From Streptomyces galbus (GTDB lineage Bacteria; Actinomycetota; Actinomycetes; Streptomycetales; Streptomycetaceae), in assembly GCF_005280195.1 (NCBI RefSeq), contig NZ_SZPR01000019.1, positions 392,584-456,583 on the forward strand: a DNA stretch of 64,000 nt. Direction: 5' to 3'. Shown here piece by piece: positions 46,095 to 53,542 of the stretch. The translations under genes and the position numbers were made by a program. Under the pieces are notes generated by a model. It was given only the letters and a program-made list of their open reading frames with translations. It was not told the DNA's origin and made no database searches. Each line of letters starts with the position of its first letter. Within the stretch, counting starts at the first letter, position 1.

Positions 46095-47085
46095 TCACCC
46101 GCCGGCGCCGGCGGCGCTTGAGCAGCGCCCACGGACCGCGCGGGCCCGCCGGCATCGCCGCCGTGACCTCCGTGCCGGCCTCCTCCACGGCCTCCGCCGC
46201 CGCCCGGGCCACCGGCAGGAACCCCTCGCGCCGGAAGCTGTCCGGCCGCTCCTCCTCCGCGGGCCACAGGCCCAGCGCCGCGCACACCGTCGGCAGCACC
46301 GCCATCGCCGCCGTCGCGTAACCCTCCGCCGACGGGTGGTACAGGTCCGGCCCGAACAGCTCGCGCGGGTGCGCCTCGAACTCCGGTCCGAGCAGGTCGC
46401 CCAGCGACACCGTGCGCCCGCCCTGCTCCACCACGCCGATCGTCTGCGCCGCCGCGAGCTGCCGCGAGGCCCGCCGCGCCAGCCACCGCAGCGGCTGCTG
46501 CACCGGCTCGATCGTCCCCAGGTCGGGACACGTGCCGACGACCACCTCGGCACCCGCGGTGCGCAGCCGCCGTACCGCCGAGGACAGGTGGCGCACCGAG
46601 CGGGTCGGGGGCATCCGGTGGGTCACGTCGTTGGCGCCGACCATGATCACGCACACGTCGGGCACCGGGCCGCCGGTGCCGAGCACCAGGCCGACCTGGC
46701 GGTCCAGGTCGTCCGACTGGGCGCCGGGCAGGGCGACGTTGCGCAGCCGCACCGGCCGCTCGGCCACCGCCGCGAGCCCCGACGCCAGCAGCGCGCCCGG
46801 GGTCTGGCCCGCGCGGTGCACCCCCTGGCCGGCCGCGGTGGAATCGCCCAGCAGCACCAGCAGCAGCGGCTCCTCGCCCGGCACCGCGTAGGACCGGCCG
46901 TACACCCCGTCCGCCTGCGGCACGTGCGGCTGCGCGCCGTTGCCGTACACCTGGCGCCGCGCCAGTTGCGCCTCCGCCACCAGCAGCCCCATGAGCGCCG
47001 CCCCGGCCAGACCGATGCCACCGCCGCCGTAGGCCGCGCCGGCCGCGATGCGGCGGGCCACCCTCGCCCTCGCCATGCTCGTCAT
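46063..47085 (-). CDS. SGNH/GDSL hydrolase, membrane-anchored
   Basis: 340 residues. One N-terminal helix (GGGGIGLAGAALMGLLVAEA), then the SGNH domain: block I LLLGDSTAAGQG with catalytic Ser, block III MVGANDVTH with Asn, and block V DLYHPSAEGY with the Asp/His pair. A basic tail (LLKRRRRRRVTEAEPARPTA) closes it. It should be an exported-face esterase or lipase acting on acyl or acetyl groups. ATG 47085 is the likely start (GAGGAGG lies 12 bases upstream); ATG 47076 is possible. It diverges from cystathionine beta-synthase with 150 bases between. Confidence 0.88.
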   Translation of the reverse strand: MTSMARARVARRIAAGAAYGGGGIGLAGAALMGLLVAEAQLARRQVYGNGAQPHVPQADGVYGRSYAVPGEEPLLLVLLGDSTAAGQGVHRAGQTPGALLASGLAAVAERPVRLRNVALPGAQSDDLDRQVGLVLGTGGPVPDVCVIMVGANDVTHRMPPTRSVRHLSSAVRRLRTAGAEVVVGTCPDLGTIEPVQQPLRWLARRASRQLAAAQTIGVVEQGGRTVSLGDLLGPEFEAHPRELFGPDLYHPSAEGYATAAMAVLPTVCAALGLWPAEEERPDSFRREGFLPVARAAAEAVEEAGTEVTAAMPAGPRGPWALLKRRRRRRVTEAEPARPTA

Positions 47086-47235
47086 GCGTCGCCGCCACCT
47101 CCTCGAACCCGTACACCCACTCCTTGCCCCGCACGCACGGTGGCCCAATCCCGACGGGGAGTGAACGACCCGTCCACGCTTTAGGCTGGCGGGACCACGA
47201 CGACCACTCTTTTTTGCAAGCAACCGGAGACAACG

Positions 47236-48624
47236 GTGCATTTCCACGACTCGCTGATCAGCCTCGTCGGCAACACCCCGCTGGTGCGGCTCAACAACGT
47301 GACCAAGGGCATCAAGGCGACCGTCCTGGCCAAGGTCGAGTACTTCAACCCGGGCGGCTCCGTGAAGGACCGCATCGCCCTGCGCATGATCGAGGCGGCC
47401 GAGCAGAGCGGCGAGCTCAAGCCGGGCGGCACGATCGTCGAGCCGACCAGCGGCAACACGGGCGTCGGACTCGCCATCGTGGCCCAGCAGAAGGGCTACA
47501 AGTGCATCTTCGTCTGCCCGGACAAGGTGAGCACCGACAAGATCAACGTGCTGCGTGCCTACGGCGCCGAAGTGGTCGTCTGCCCGACCGCCGTCGACCC
47601 GGAGCACCCGGACTCGTACTACAACGTCTCCGACCGGCTCGTCCGTGAGACGCCGGGCGCGTGGAAGCCCGACCAGTACTCCAACCCCAACAACCCCCTC
47701 TCCCACTACCACTCCACCGGCCCCGAGCTGTGGGAGCAGACCGAGGGGCGGATCACCCACTTCGTGACCGGCGTCGGCACCGGCGGCACCATCTCCGGCA
47801 CCGGCCGCTACCTCAAGGACGCCAGCGAGGGCCGGGTCCAGGTCATCGGCGCCGACCCCGAGGGCTCGGTGTACTCCGGCGGCTCCGGGCGCCCGTACCT
47901 CGTCGAGGGCGTCGGCGAGGACTTCTGGCCGACCGCCTACGACCGCACCCTCGCGGACGAGATCGTCCCGGTGTCCGACAAGGACTCCTTCCAGATGACC
48001 CGCCGGCTGGCCAAGGAGGAGGGCCTGCTCGTCGGCGGCTCCTGCGGCATGGCCGTGGTCGCCGCGCTGCGCGTCGCCGAGCGGCTCACCGAGGACGACG
48101 TCGTGGTCGTCCTGCTGCCCGACAGCGGGCGCGGCTACCTCAGCAAGATCTTCAACGACGAGTGGATGGCGGACTACGGCTTCCTCGAGGACGACGGTCC
48201 GAGCGCCCGCGTCGCCGACGTCCTGAGCGACAAGGTGCACGGCGCGATCCCGTCCCTCGTCCACATGCACCCCGACGAGACCGTCGGCGAGGCCATCGAG
48301 GTGCTGCGCGAGTACGGCGTGTCCCAGATGCCCGTGGTCAAGCCGGGCGCCGGTCACCCGGACGTGATGGCGGCCGAGGTCGTCGGCTCCATCGTCGAGC
48401 GCGAGCTGCTCGACGCGCTGTTCACCAAGCGCGCCTCGCTGGAGGACCCGCTGGAGAAGCACATGTCGGCCCCGCTGCCGCAGGTCGGCTCCGGCGAGCC
48501 GGTGGCCGACCTGATGTCCGTGCTCGGCGCGGCGGACGCGGCGATCGTGCTGGTGGAGGGCAAGCCGACCGGTGTGGTCAGCCGCCAGGACCTGCTGGCC
48601 TTCCTGGCCAAGACCGGGAAGTAG
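47236..48624 (+). CDS. cbs: Cystathionine beta-synthase
   Basis: 462 residues. The PLP-dependent fold-type II core carries Lys44 in NPGGSVKDR, the substrate loop PTSGNTGVGLA and the phosphate-binding GVGTGGTISGTGRYL; SNPNNPLSHYHSTGPE is CBS-specific rather than cysteine-synthase-like. Two CBS regulatory domains occupy about 340-460 (VHGAIPSLVHMHPDETVGEAIEVLREYGVSQMPV; KPTGVVSRQDLLAFL). It condenses serine and homocysteine for transsulfuration to cysteine. GTG 47236 has CGGAGA upstream; a TAGGCT -10 lies at 47182-47187. Confidence 0.95.
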   Translation: MHFHDSLISLVGNTPLVRLNNVTKGIKATVLAKVEYFNPGGSVKDRIALRMIEAAEQSGELKPGGTIVEPTSGNTGVGLAIVAQQKGYKCIFVCPDKVSTDKINVLRAYGAEVVVCPTAVDPEHPDSYYNVSDRLVRETPGAWKPDQYSNPNNPLSHYHSTGPELWEQTEGRITHFVTGVGTGGTISGTGRYLKDASEGRVQVIGADPEGSVYSGGSGRPYLVEGVGEDFWPTAYDRTLADEIVPVSDKDSFQMTRRLAKEEGLLVGGSCGMAVVAALRVAERLTEDDVVVVLLPDSGRGYLSKIFNDEWMADYGFLEDDGPSARVADVLSDKVHGAIPSLVHMHPDETVGEAIEVLREYGVSQMPVVKPGAGHPDVMAAEVVGSIVERELLDALFTKRASLEDPLEKHMSAPLPQVGSGEPVADLMSVLGAADAAIVLVEGKPTGVVSRQDLLAFLAKTGK

Positions 48625-49027
48625 CGGCGAAGCTGCGGTGAACGGGCCCCGAACGCGGCGAACGTGCGGTGTCCGGGGCCGATCGCGACGGCGCCCGACT
48701 GGTACGAGGGCGTCACGTGTACGCAGCACACGCTTAACACGGGTCAGGCAGATTGGTGGATGTCGGCAGGGACGGGAGCGGCTCCCCGTCCTGGCCGGCG
48801 GCGAACGGCGTCACGGACCTCCGGAGCGGCTCCCGGACCTCCAAGGACGCCACGGACGCGCGGCCCGGCCTGACCCGGCCCGCGTCCTCCGCGGGGACCG
48901 CCGTCGTCCCGCCCCCCGTTCACGGGGGTGCGGCGGTCCCCGCGCAAACCGCCCGGCACTCCGTCCCGCCTCACCCCGGCCCCGGTCCGCGCACTCCTCG
49001 CGGCTCCGTCCGCGCGGGCGTCCCGGC
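48625..49027. other. 403-base convergent gap after cystathionine beta-synthase
   Basis: Two hairpins after the CBS gene (GGCCCCG 48645-48651 / CGGGGCC 48674-48680; GGACGGGAG 48770-48778 / CTCCCCGTCC 48782-48791) can act as terminators. TTAACA (48734-48739) and TGGATG (48757-48762), 17 bases apart, resemble a promoter reading right, but the reading frame beyond it has no recognisable protein. Otherwise nothing seen. Confidence 0.5.
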
Positions 49028-49465
49028 TCAGTCCGTCCAGTCGTCCCCGGTGTCCTTGTTCCGGCGACGGCCGCCGAACAGGCCCGGGTGGGTGCGGGCC
49101 ACCTGGACCGCGTTGACGCCGACGATGCCGAACCACGACACGATCAGGCCGGGCAGGTGCGCCGTGCCGGCGCCGATCGCCGACAGCGGGACCGCCAGCA
49201 CCAGCGAGACGATGCCGAAGCCGAAGCGCTCACCCCAGGAGTCGGTCGCCTTCGGGGAGCGCGCGTCGCGGGCCGCGACCATCTGCTGCTCGGCCATCTG
49301 CCGGCGGACCCGGCGCTCGACCGCCCCGTCTATGCGCTGGTCGACCTTCTCCAGGAAGGATTCGACGAGCGCGGAGTCGTACTCCTCGCCGAGTTCCCTG
49401 CGGGCCTGCAGGGTGGCGTTCAGTTCCTTCTTGAGCTCGGTGTCCCGCGCGTCCGTTCCGGTCAT
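49028..49465 (-). CDS. Small integral membrane protein, unknown function
   Basis: 145 residues. The cytoplasmic N-terminal half is charged and helical (DTELKKELNATLQARRELGEEYDSALVESFLEKVDQRID...VRRQMAEQQ). Two hydrophobic segments follow (FGFGIVSLVLAVPLSAIGAG and LPGLIVSWFGIVGVNAVQVA) and a short basic tail. Similar proteins are common in streptomycetes without a named function. ATG 49465 stands alone with a weak ribosome site. Convergent with cystathionine beta-synthase and divergent from the RpiR regulator. Confidence 0.72.
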   Translation of the reverse strand: MTGTDARDTELKKELNATLQARRELGEEYDSALVESFLEKVDQRIDGAVERRVRRQMAEQQMVAARDARSPKATDSWGERFGFGIVSLVLAVPLSAIGAGTAHLPGLIVSWFGIVGVNAVQVARTHPGLFGGRRRNKDTGDDWTD

Positions 49466-49592
49466 GCGTCCACGCTAGGGAGCCCGGCTCCCCGCCGCAC
49501 TGGGGATAGCCCCCCTGTCGGCCCTCCGGTGACCGCCCCTGCCGACGGTGCCGTCCGTGCTCCCTTGCTCCGCTGTATGACCTCATGCAGAG

Positions 49593-49607
49593 TTCAGGGA
49601 CACTGAA
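49593..49607. promoter_or_regulatory. Inverted repeat before the RpiR-type regulator
   Basis: TTCAG-GGACA-CTGAA, a perfect 5+5 repeat, 24 bases before the regulator ATG. It is well placed for autorepression. TGAATA also occurs in the hutU operator half-sites. Confidence 0.5.
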
Positions 49608-49631
49608 TACGACCCGAGGGGGAGCACGGTC

Positions 49632-50468
49632 ATGACGGACAGCCCGGCCGCGCGGCTGCAGGCGCTCTTCGAGGGGCACCGGCTCACGCCGACCCAGCGG
49701 CGGATCGCGCACAGCATGGTCCGGCGGGCCGCCGACGTGCCCTTCCTGTCCAGCGTGGAGCTGGCCGAGCTGGCCGGCGTCAGCCAGCCCTCGGTCACCC
49801 GCTTCGCGGTCGCCCTCGGCTTCGACGGCTACCCGGCGCTGCGCCGGCACCTGCGCGAGGTCGCCCCGGCCGAGCAGGACGCGGCCGGCGGCGCCTTCAA
49901 CGAGTACCAGCAGGCCGTCGAGGCCGAGATCGAGAACCTGCGCCACCTCGCCGAGGCGCTCGCCGACCCCGGGCCCGTGCACCGGGCCGGGCGGGTGCTC
50001 GCCGCGTCCCGGCCGCTGCCCGTCCTCGGGCTGCGGGCCGCCGCCTCCCAGGCGTACGGCTTCGCCTACTTCGCCGCCAAGGTCCACCCGGACGTACGGC
50101 TGCTGCACGAGGGCGGCTCCATGGTCCACGACCGGATCGACGCCGCCGTCCGCGCGGGCGCCACCGCGCTGCTGTGCTTCGCGCTGCCCCGGCACCCCCG
50201 CGAGGTGGTGGACACCCTCGGGCACGCCCGGGAGGCCGGACTGACCGTGGTGACCGTGGCCGACTCGGCGTTCGCGCCGGTCGCCAAGGTGTCCGACCTG
50301 CTGCTGCCGGCCGCCGTCGGCACCGGGCTCGCCTTCGACACCGCCTGCGCGCCGATGCTGCTCGGGCGGGTGCTGCTGGAGGCGATGTGCGACGACCTGC
50401 CCGACGCCCAGGCGCGGCTGGAGGAGTTCGACGCGCGGGCGGCGGCCCGGGGGCTGTTCGTGGAGTGA
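49632..50468 (+). CDS. MurR/RpiR-family transcriptional regulator
   Basis: 278 residues. The N-terminal HTH_6 domain (TPTQRRIAHSMVRRAADVPFLSSVELAELAGVSQPSVTRFAVALGFDGYPALRRHL) is followed by a SIS (sugar isomerase) ligand domain from about 105 (RVLAASRPLPVLGLRAAASQAYGF; ALLCFALPRHPREVVDTL). SIS regulators usually sense phosphosugars, but several branches control amino-acid or urocanate-type pathways. It is the nearest DNA-binding regulator to the hut operon (4.7 kb away), so a hut role is a reasonable guess. GGGGAGCACGGTC precedes ATG 49632. Confidence 0.9.
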   Translation: MTDSPAARLQALFEGHRLTPTQRRIAHSMVRRAADVPFLSSVELAELAGVSQPSVTRFAVALGFDGYPALRRHLREVAPAEQDAAGGAFNEYQQAVEAEIENLRHLAEALADPGPVHRAGRVLAASRPLPVLGLRAAASQAYGFAYFAAKVHPDVRLLHEGGSMVHDRIDAAVRAGATALLCFALPRHPREVVDTLGHAREAGLTVVTVADSAFAPVAKVSDLLLPAAVGTGLAFDTACAPMLLGRVLLEAMCDDLPDAQARLEEFDARAAARGLFVE

Positions 50469-50601
50469 GCCACGGGCCGGTGCGCGGACCCGGCGCCGGG
50501 GTCGGGTGCCGGGTCCGGGGTGTTCTTCTCAGAGTCGTCTCACGTTCGCTCGCTACGCTCCCGGCTGACGTGTTCGTGCCGAGACGGCGAGGAGGCGGAA
50601 C

Positions 50602-51195
50602 GTGGCACGCGCGGATCGCAGAACGCAAGGTCTGGCCCGGGTGGCCGTCGTCGTACGTGCGGGAGCGGCCCCCCTGTGGTGGTGCGGGGTGGTCGCGGCG
50701 GGCGTCGGCGTACTGGTGCCGGGCATCACGGGACGGCGGATCGGGGTGCTCGCCGGGGCGGCGCTGTTCCTCGGGGCGGCGGCCGTCGTGGCCTGCCGGG
50801 GACGGCGCCGCTACCGGACCCTGGCGCGCGGGGCCGCCCGCGCGGGCCGGCACGACGTGCTCCAGGACCGGGCCGTGACCGTACGGAACTGGCGGCGCGG
50901 CCACCGCTGGTGGCTCCTGCCGGCCTTCGTGGCCGCCCTCGGCTCGTCCTTCGCGGTCCCGGCGGCCGGCGGCGGGCTGCTCGCGGGCTGCGCGGTGGGA
51001 CTGTGGCTGAAGTCGGCCTGGCTGGGCCGCCGCGAGCGGGAGGCGGACGCGCTGCTGTGGGTGCGCGTGGACTGGCTGGACCGGAGCGGCGGACGCCCCG
51101 CGGGCAAGGCCGTCAAGGGCTACCGCAGCACCGGCATCGCGGCGGGCGACGCGGCCCCGGGTGGGGCGCGCCGCCGCACCGCGGCGCTGGTCTGA
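50602..51195 (+). CDS. Integral membrane protein, unknown function
   Basis: 197 residues with about four transmembrane helices in two pairs (LWWCGVVAAGVGVLVPGI / IGVLAGAALFLGAAAVVA and WWLLPAFVAALGSSFAVPAAGGGLLAGCAVGLWL), separated by a basic cytoplasmic loop (RGRRRYRTLARGAARAGRHD). No family recognised. GTG 50602 has AGGAGG seven bases upstream. It is convergent with the Roadblock operon; only seven bases separate the two stop codons, so transcripts may overlap. Confidence 0.7.
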   Translation: MARADRRTQGLARVAVVVRAGAAPLWWCGVVAAGVGVLVPGITGRRIGVLAGAALFLGAAAVVACRGRRRYRTLARGAARAGRHDVLQDRAVTVRNWRRGHRWWLLPAFVAALGSSFAVPAAGGGLLAGCAVGLWLKSAWLGRREREADALLWVRVDWLDRSGGRPAGKAVKGYRSTGIAAGDAAPGGARRRTAALV

Positions 51196-51202
51196 GGCCG
51201 GG

Positions 51203-51577
51203 TCAGACCTCCAGGGCCTCCTCGATCCTCTTGAGCTGGTGGCGGGCCATCGCCAGGTTGGCCCGCTTGGCGTCCAGCACCAGGTAGAGGAAGAGCCCGT
51301 TGCCGCCGCGGCCGGTGAGCAGCCGGATCAGGTGGTACTGGTCGGTGAGCGTGATCAGGATGTCCTCGATCTCGGCCTTGAGGCCGAGGTGCTCCATGGT
51401 GCGCATCTTGGCGCGGATCACGTCGGTGTTGCCGGCCGCGGCGACGTTCAGGTCGAAGGTCTTGCTGCCGCCGATCGTGCCCAGCGCCATCCCGCTGGTG
51501 TAGTCGACGAGCGCGGCTCCGGTCGCGCCCTCGATGGAGGCGAGTGCTTCCTTGAGGGCGGTTTCGGTGTTGGCCAT
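51203..51577 (-). CDS. Roadblock/LC7 domain protein (last gene of operon)
   Basis: 124 residues, one complete Roadblock/LC7 fold: ALASIEGATGAALVDYTSGMALGTIGG...LKAEIEDILITLTDQYHLIRLLTGRGGNGLFLYLVLDAKRANLAMARHQLKRIEEALEV. These small alpha/beta proteins act as GTPase-regulating scaffolds (MglB, CvnB). It is clearly related to the first gene of the operon (GAALVDWTSGLALGTVG), suggesting duplication. ATG 51577 has GAGAGGAC upstream; it starts 14 bases after the preceding gene's stop. Confidence 0.9.
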   Translation of the reverse strand: MANTETALKEALASIEGATGAALVDYTSGMALGTIGGSKTFDLNVAAAGNTDVIRAKMRTMEHLGLKAEIEDILITLTDQYHLIRLLTGRGGNGLFLYLVLDAKRANLAMARHQLKRIEEALEV

Positions 51578-51591
51578 GACGGGGTGTCCTC

Positions 51592-52110
51592 TCAACTTTC
51601 CGTGGTGGTCCGCGGTGTGGTGCCGCGCGGTGTGGTGGTGGTCGTGGGCCCCGGGGCGGGACCGGCCGCGGTGCGGGCGGTGCGGGTCCGGGGCGCGGGC
51701 CGGACGGCGGGCCGGGCCGGGACCGGTGCCGGGCCCGGGGGCGTGGTGTCCACCAGCTCCCCGATGCGGGCGCCGGCCCGCCGGCCCTCCAGGTGCAGCC
51801 GGCCGACGTTGACGCGGTCCTCGGCGAGCAGCGTCAGCACGGCGTGGGCACCGGCCGCGTAGGTGGCGACGTAGCCGAGGTGGCCGCGCAGCAGCAGTTC
51901 GCGCAGCTCGCCCCGGCCGGTGGCGTCGGTGGTGCGGATCGCGACGCCGAGGGCGGCGGCGGTGAGCGCGGCCAGTCCCTCCGGTTCGACGCCGGGGGTG
52001 TCGTGGGCGAGCACCAGGCCGTCCACGCTGGCCGCGAGCGCTCCGGTCAACTGCGGCACGCGGGCGCGCAGCCGGTGCAGTTCGTCGAGTACCGCGGGCT
52101 GGTCCGCCAT
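51592..52110 (-). CDS. Roadblock/LC7 protein with Thr/Pro-rich tail
   Basis: 172 residues. The Roadblock domain (about 1-120: LDELHRLRARVPQLTGALAASVDGLVLAHDTPGVEPEGLAALTAAALGVAIRTTDATGRGELRELLLRGHLGYVATYAAGAHAVLTLLAEDRVNVGRLHLEGRR) is CvnB-like; the last 50 residues are Pro/Thr/Arg-rich with a TTTTT run, probably disordered. ATG 52110 has AGGAGAGAG upstream. Third gene of the operon. In conservons this protein type pairs with a GTPase, which is absent here. Confidence 0.88.
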   Translation of the reverse strand: MADQPAVLDELHRLRARVPQLTGALAASVDGLVLAHDTPGVEPEGLAALTAAALGVAIRTTDATGRGELRELLLRGHLGYVATYAAGAHAVLTLLAEDRVNVGRLHLEGRRAGARIGELVDTTPPGPAPVPARPAVRPAPRTRTARTAAGPAPGPTTTTTPRGTTPRTTTES

Positions 52111-52144
52111 CAGCTCTCTCCTCTCGGCGAGGGGTCGTAGGCGT

Positions 52145-52978
52145 TCAAAGGGCCTCCAGCGCATCCCTGAGCCTCTTCAGGAGGGTGATGTCGGGGTCGG
52201 TCACGGGGGGCAGGGCGATGCCCGGCGGCGGGTCGGGCGCGGCCGGCGGGGGCTTGGCGGCCACCAGTCCGGCGGCCGCCAGGCGCCGCACGTCGGTCAG
52301 CGTGGGGAAGGCCCGCCGGCCGAGCGCACGGGCGATGTCCGGGGCGGTGCGCACCCCGTCCACCAGGGCCAGTACCGCCCGTTGCCGGGCGGCCGGCGCG
52401 GTGGCCGGGCCCGGCGCCCCCGGTGGCGCGGTGCGCAGCAGGGGCGCGGTGTCCACCAGCGGCTGCGGCCAGAGGCGGTGCAGCAGCGCGCGGCGGCGCA
52501 GGGTCTCGCGCTCCAGTTCGGCGACGGTCACCGGCCGCACCGCGCCCAGCAGGTGCCCGGTGCCGTAGTGGAAGCGGCCCGGGGTGCTGCTGGGGGCGAG
52601 CGCGAAGTAGCCGGCGTCGTACACCGCGCCCAGGTGGCAGATCTCCAGCGCGCCGCGCGCGACCAGGCCGGCCTCGACCAGCAGCCGGCCCGCGCCGCGC
52701 TCCTCGTCGGCCCGCTCCACCGCCTGCCGCCAGGCGTCGGGGGTGAGGGTGCCGTGGGCGAGCAGCAGGTCGGCCAGGCCGGGGGCGAAGGGGCTCTCGG
52801 CGTGCACGACGTGGCCGTCGGCGAGGTGCAGCGTGCCGTGCTCGCGCTCCAGGACGCCGGTGGCCCGCTCGGCGGCCAGCCGGGTCAGCATGGGGGAGAC
52901 CCCGCCGCCGCCCGCGGGGTCGGGGGCCGCCGCCCGGTCGCGCACCGGCAGCCGGGGCGGCGGGACCGCGTGCGTCAT
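52145..52978 (-). CDS. DUF4388 (PATAN)-like signalling protein
   Basis: 277 residues. About 28-100 (GVSPMLTRLAAERATGVLEREHGTLHLADGHVVHAESPFAPGLADLLLAHG) resembles DUF4388/PATAN, a dimerising signalling module found with Roadblock and two-component proteins. The middle is helical, and about 200-250 (RAVLALVDGVRTAPDIARALGRRAFPTLTDVRRLAAAGLVAAK) looks like a winged helix. It ends in a helix, TLLKRLRDALEAL. ATG 52978 is two bases past the stop of the upstream gene. DNA binding is possible but not shown. The family call is by pattern and moderate. Confidence 0.65.
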   Translation of the reverse strand: MTHAVPPPRLPVRDRAAAPDPAGGGGVSPMLTRLAAERATGVLEREHGTLHLADGHVVHAESPFAPGLADLLLAHGTLTPDAWRQAVERADEERGAGRLLVEAGLVARGALEICHLGAVYDAGYFALAPSSTPGRFHYGTGHLLGAVRPVTVAELERETLRRRALLHRLWPQPLVDTAPLLRTAPPGAPGPATAPAARQRAVLALVDGVRTAPDIARALGRRAFPTLTDVRRLAAAGLVAAKPPPAAPDPPPGIALPPVTDPDITLLKRLRDALEAL

Positions 52979-52980
52979 GA

Positions 52981-53373
52981 TCACCCCAGCACCAGCCGTC
53001 CGGCCATCTCGCCCAGCCGGATCCGCGCGAGCGCGAGGTTGCCGTCCGAGCGGCCGAGGCACACGTGCAGGAACACGCTGCTGTCGAACGAGGTGGGCAC
53101 GAACCGCAGCAGGTGGTAGCTGTCGCGGTTGCTGATGATCAGGTCTTCCAGCGGCGGGTCGGCCGCCACGGCGTCGTCGACGGGCGCGAACGCCCGCTGC
53201 TCCGCGGCCAGCCGGGCGATCTCGGCGGCCTCGGCGGCGGCCGCCTCGTGGTCCCCGCCGGGGAACTCGCCGACCGTGCCCAGCGCCAGCCCGCTCGTCC
53301 AGTCCACCAGCGCGGCCCCCCGGGCTCCGGGCAGTCGCATGGCCTCCAAAAGGCACTCGTCGATTCCGGGCAC
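52981..53373 (-). CDS. Roadblock/LC7 domain protein (first gene of operon)
   Basis: 130 residues: ECLLEAMRLPGARGAALVDWTSGLALGTVGEF...PLEDLIISNRDSYHLLRFVPTSFDSSVFLHVCLGRSDGNLALARIRLGEMAGRL, a full Roadblock fold and a paralogue of the protein at 51203-51577. GTG 53373 has GGAGGGGAG seven bases upstream. It leads a four-gene operon (two bases to the next gene). No histidine kinase, DUF742 or GTPase gene, the usual conservon partners, is present on either side. Confidence 0.9.
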   Translation of the reverse strand: MPGIDECLLEAMRLPGARGAALVDWTSGLALGTVGEFPGGDHEAAAAEAAEIARLAAEQRAFAPVDDAVAADPPLEDLIISNRDSYHLLRFVPTSFDSSVFLHVCLGRSDGNLALARIRLGEMAGRLVLG

Positions 53374-53542
53374 CGTGGCTCCCCTCCCGCCTGCGGTTCG
53401 GCTGAGTGAGGAAGAGGTTACGCACGGTGCGTACGAACGGTGGGTCTTCTGGCATTTTCCAGTGGAACATGCGCGGAGCCACTAAGGTGGGTCAACTACC
53501 CCCGCGCATCTGTCCGTTGAACACCCCGGCCCGGGGAGTGCG

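Noticed and set aside
47086-48729. The upstream part of the minus-strand frame that ends in the SGNH hydrolase
   Set aside because: It is opposite cystathionine beta-synthase; the hydrolase proper begins at the ATG near 47085 with its membrane helix.
48664-48873. A short gene after cystathionine beta-synthase
   Set aside because: No ribosome site, Pro/Arg/Gly-rich composition and no recognisable protein; the hairpins there are better read as terminators.
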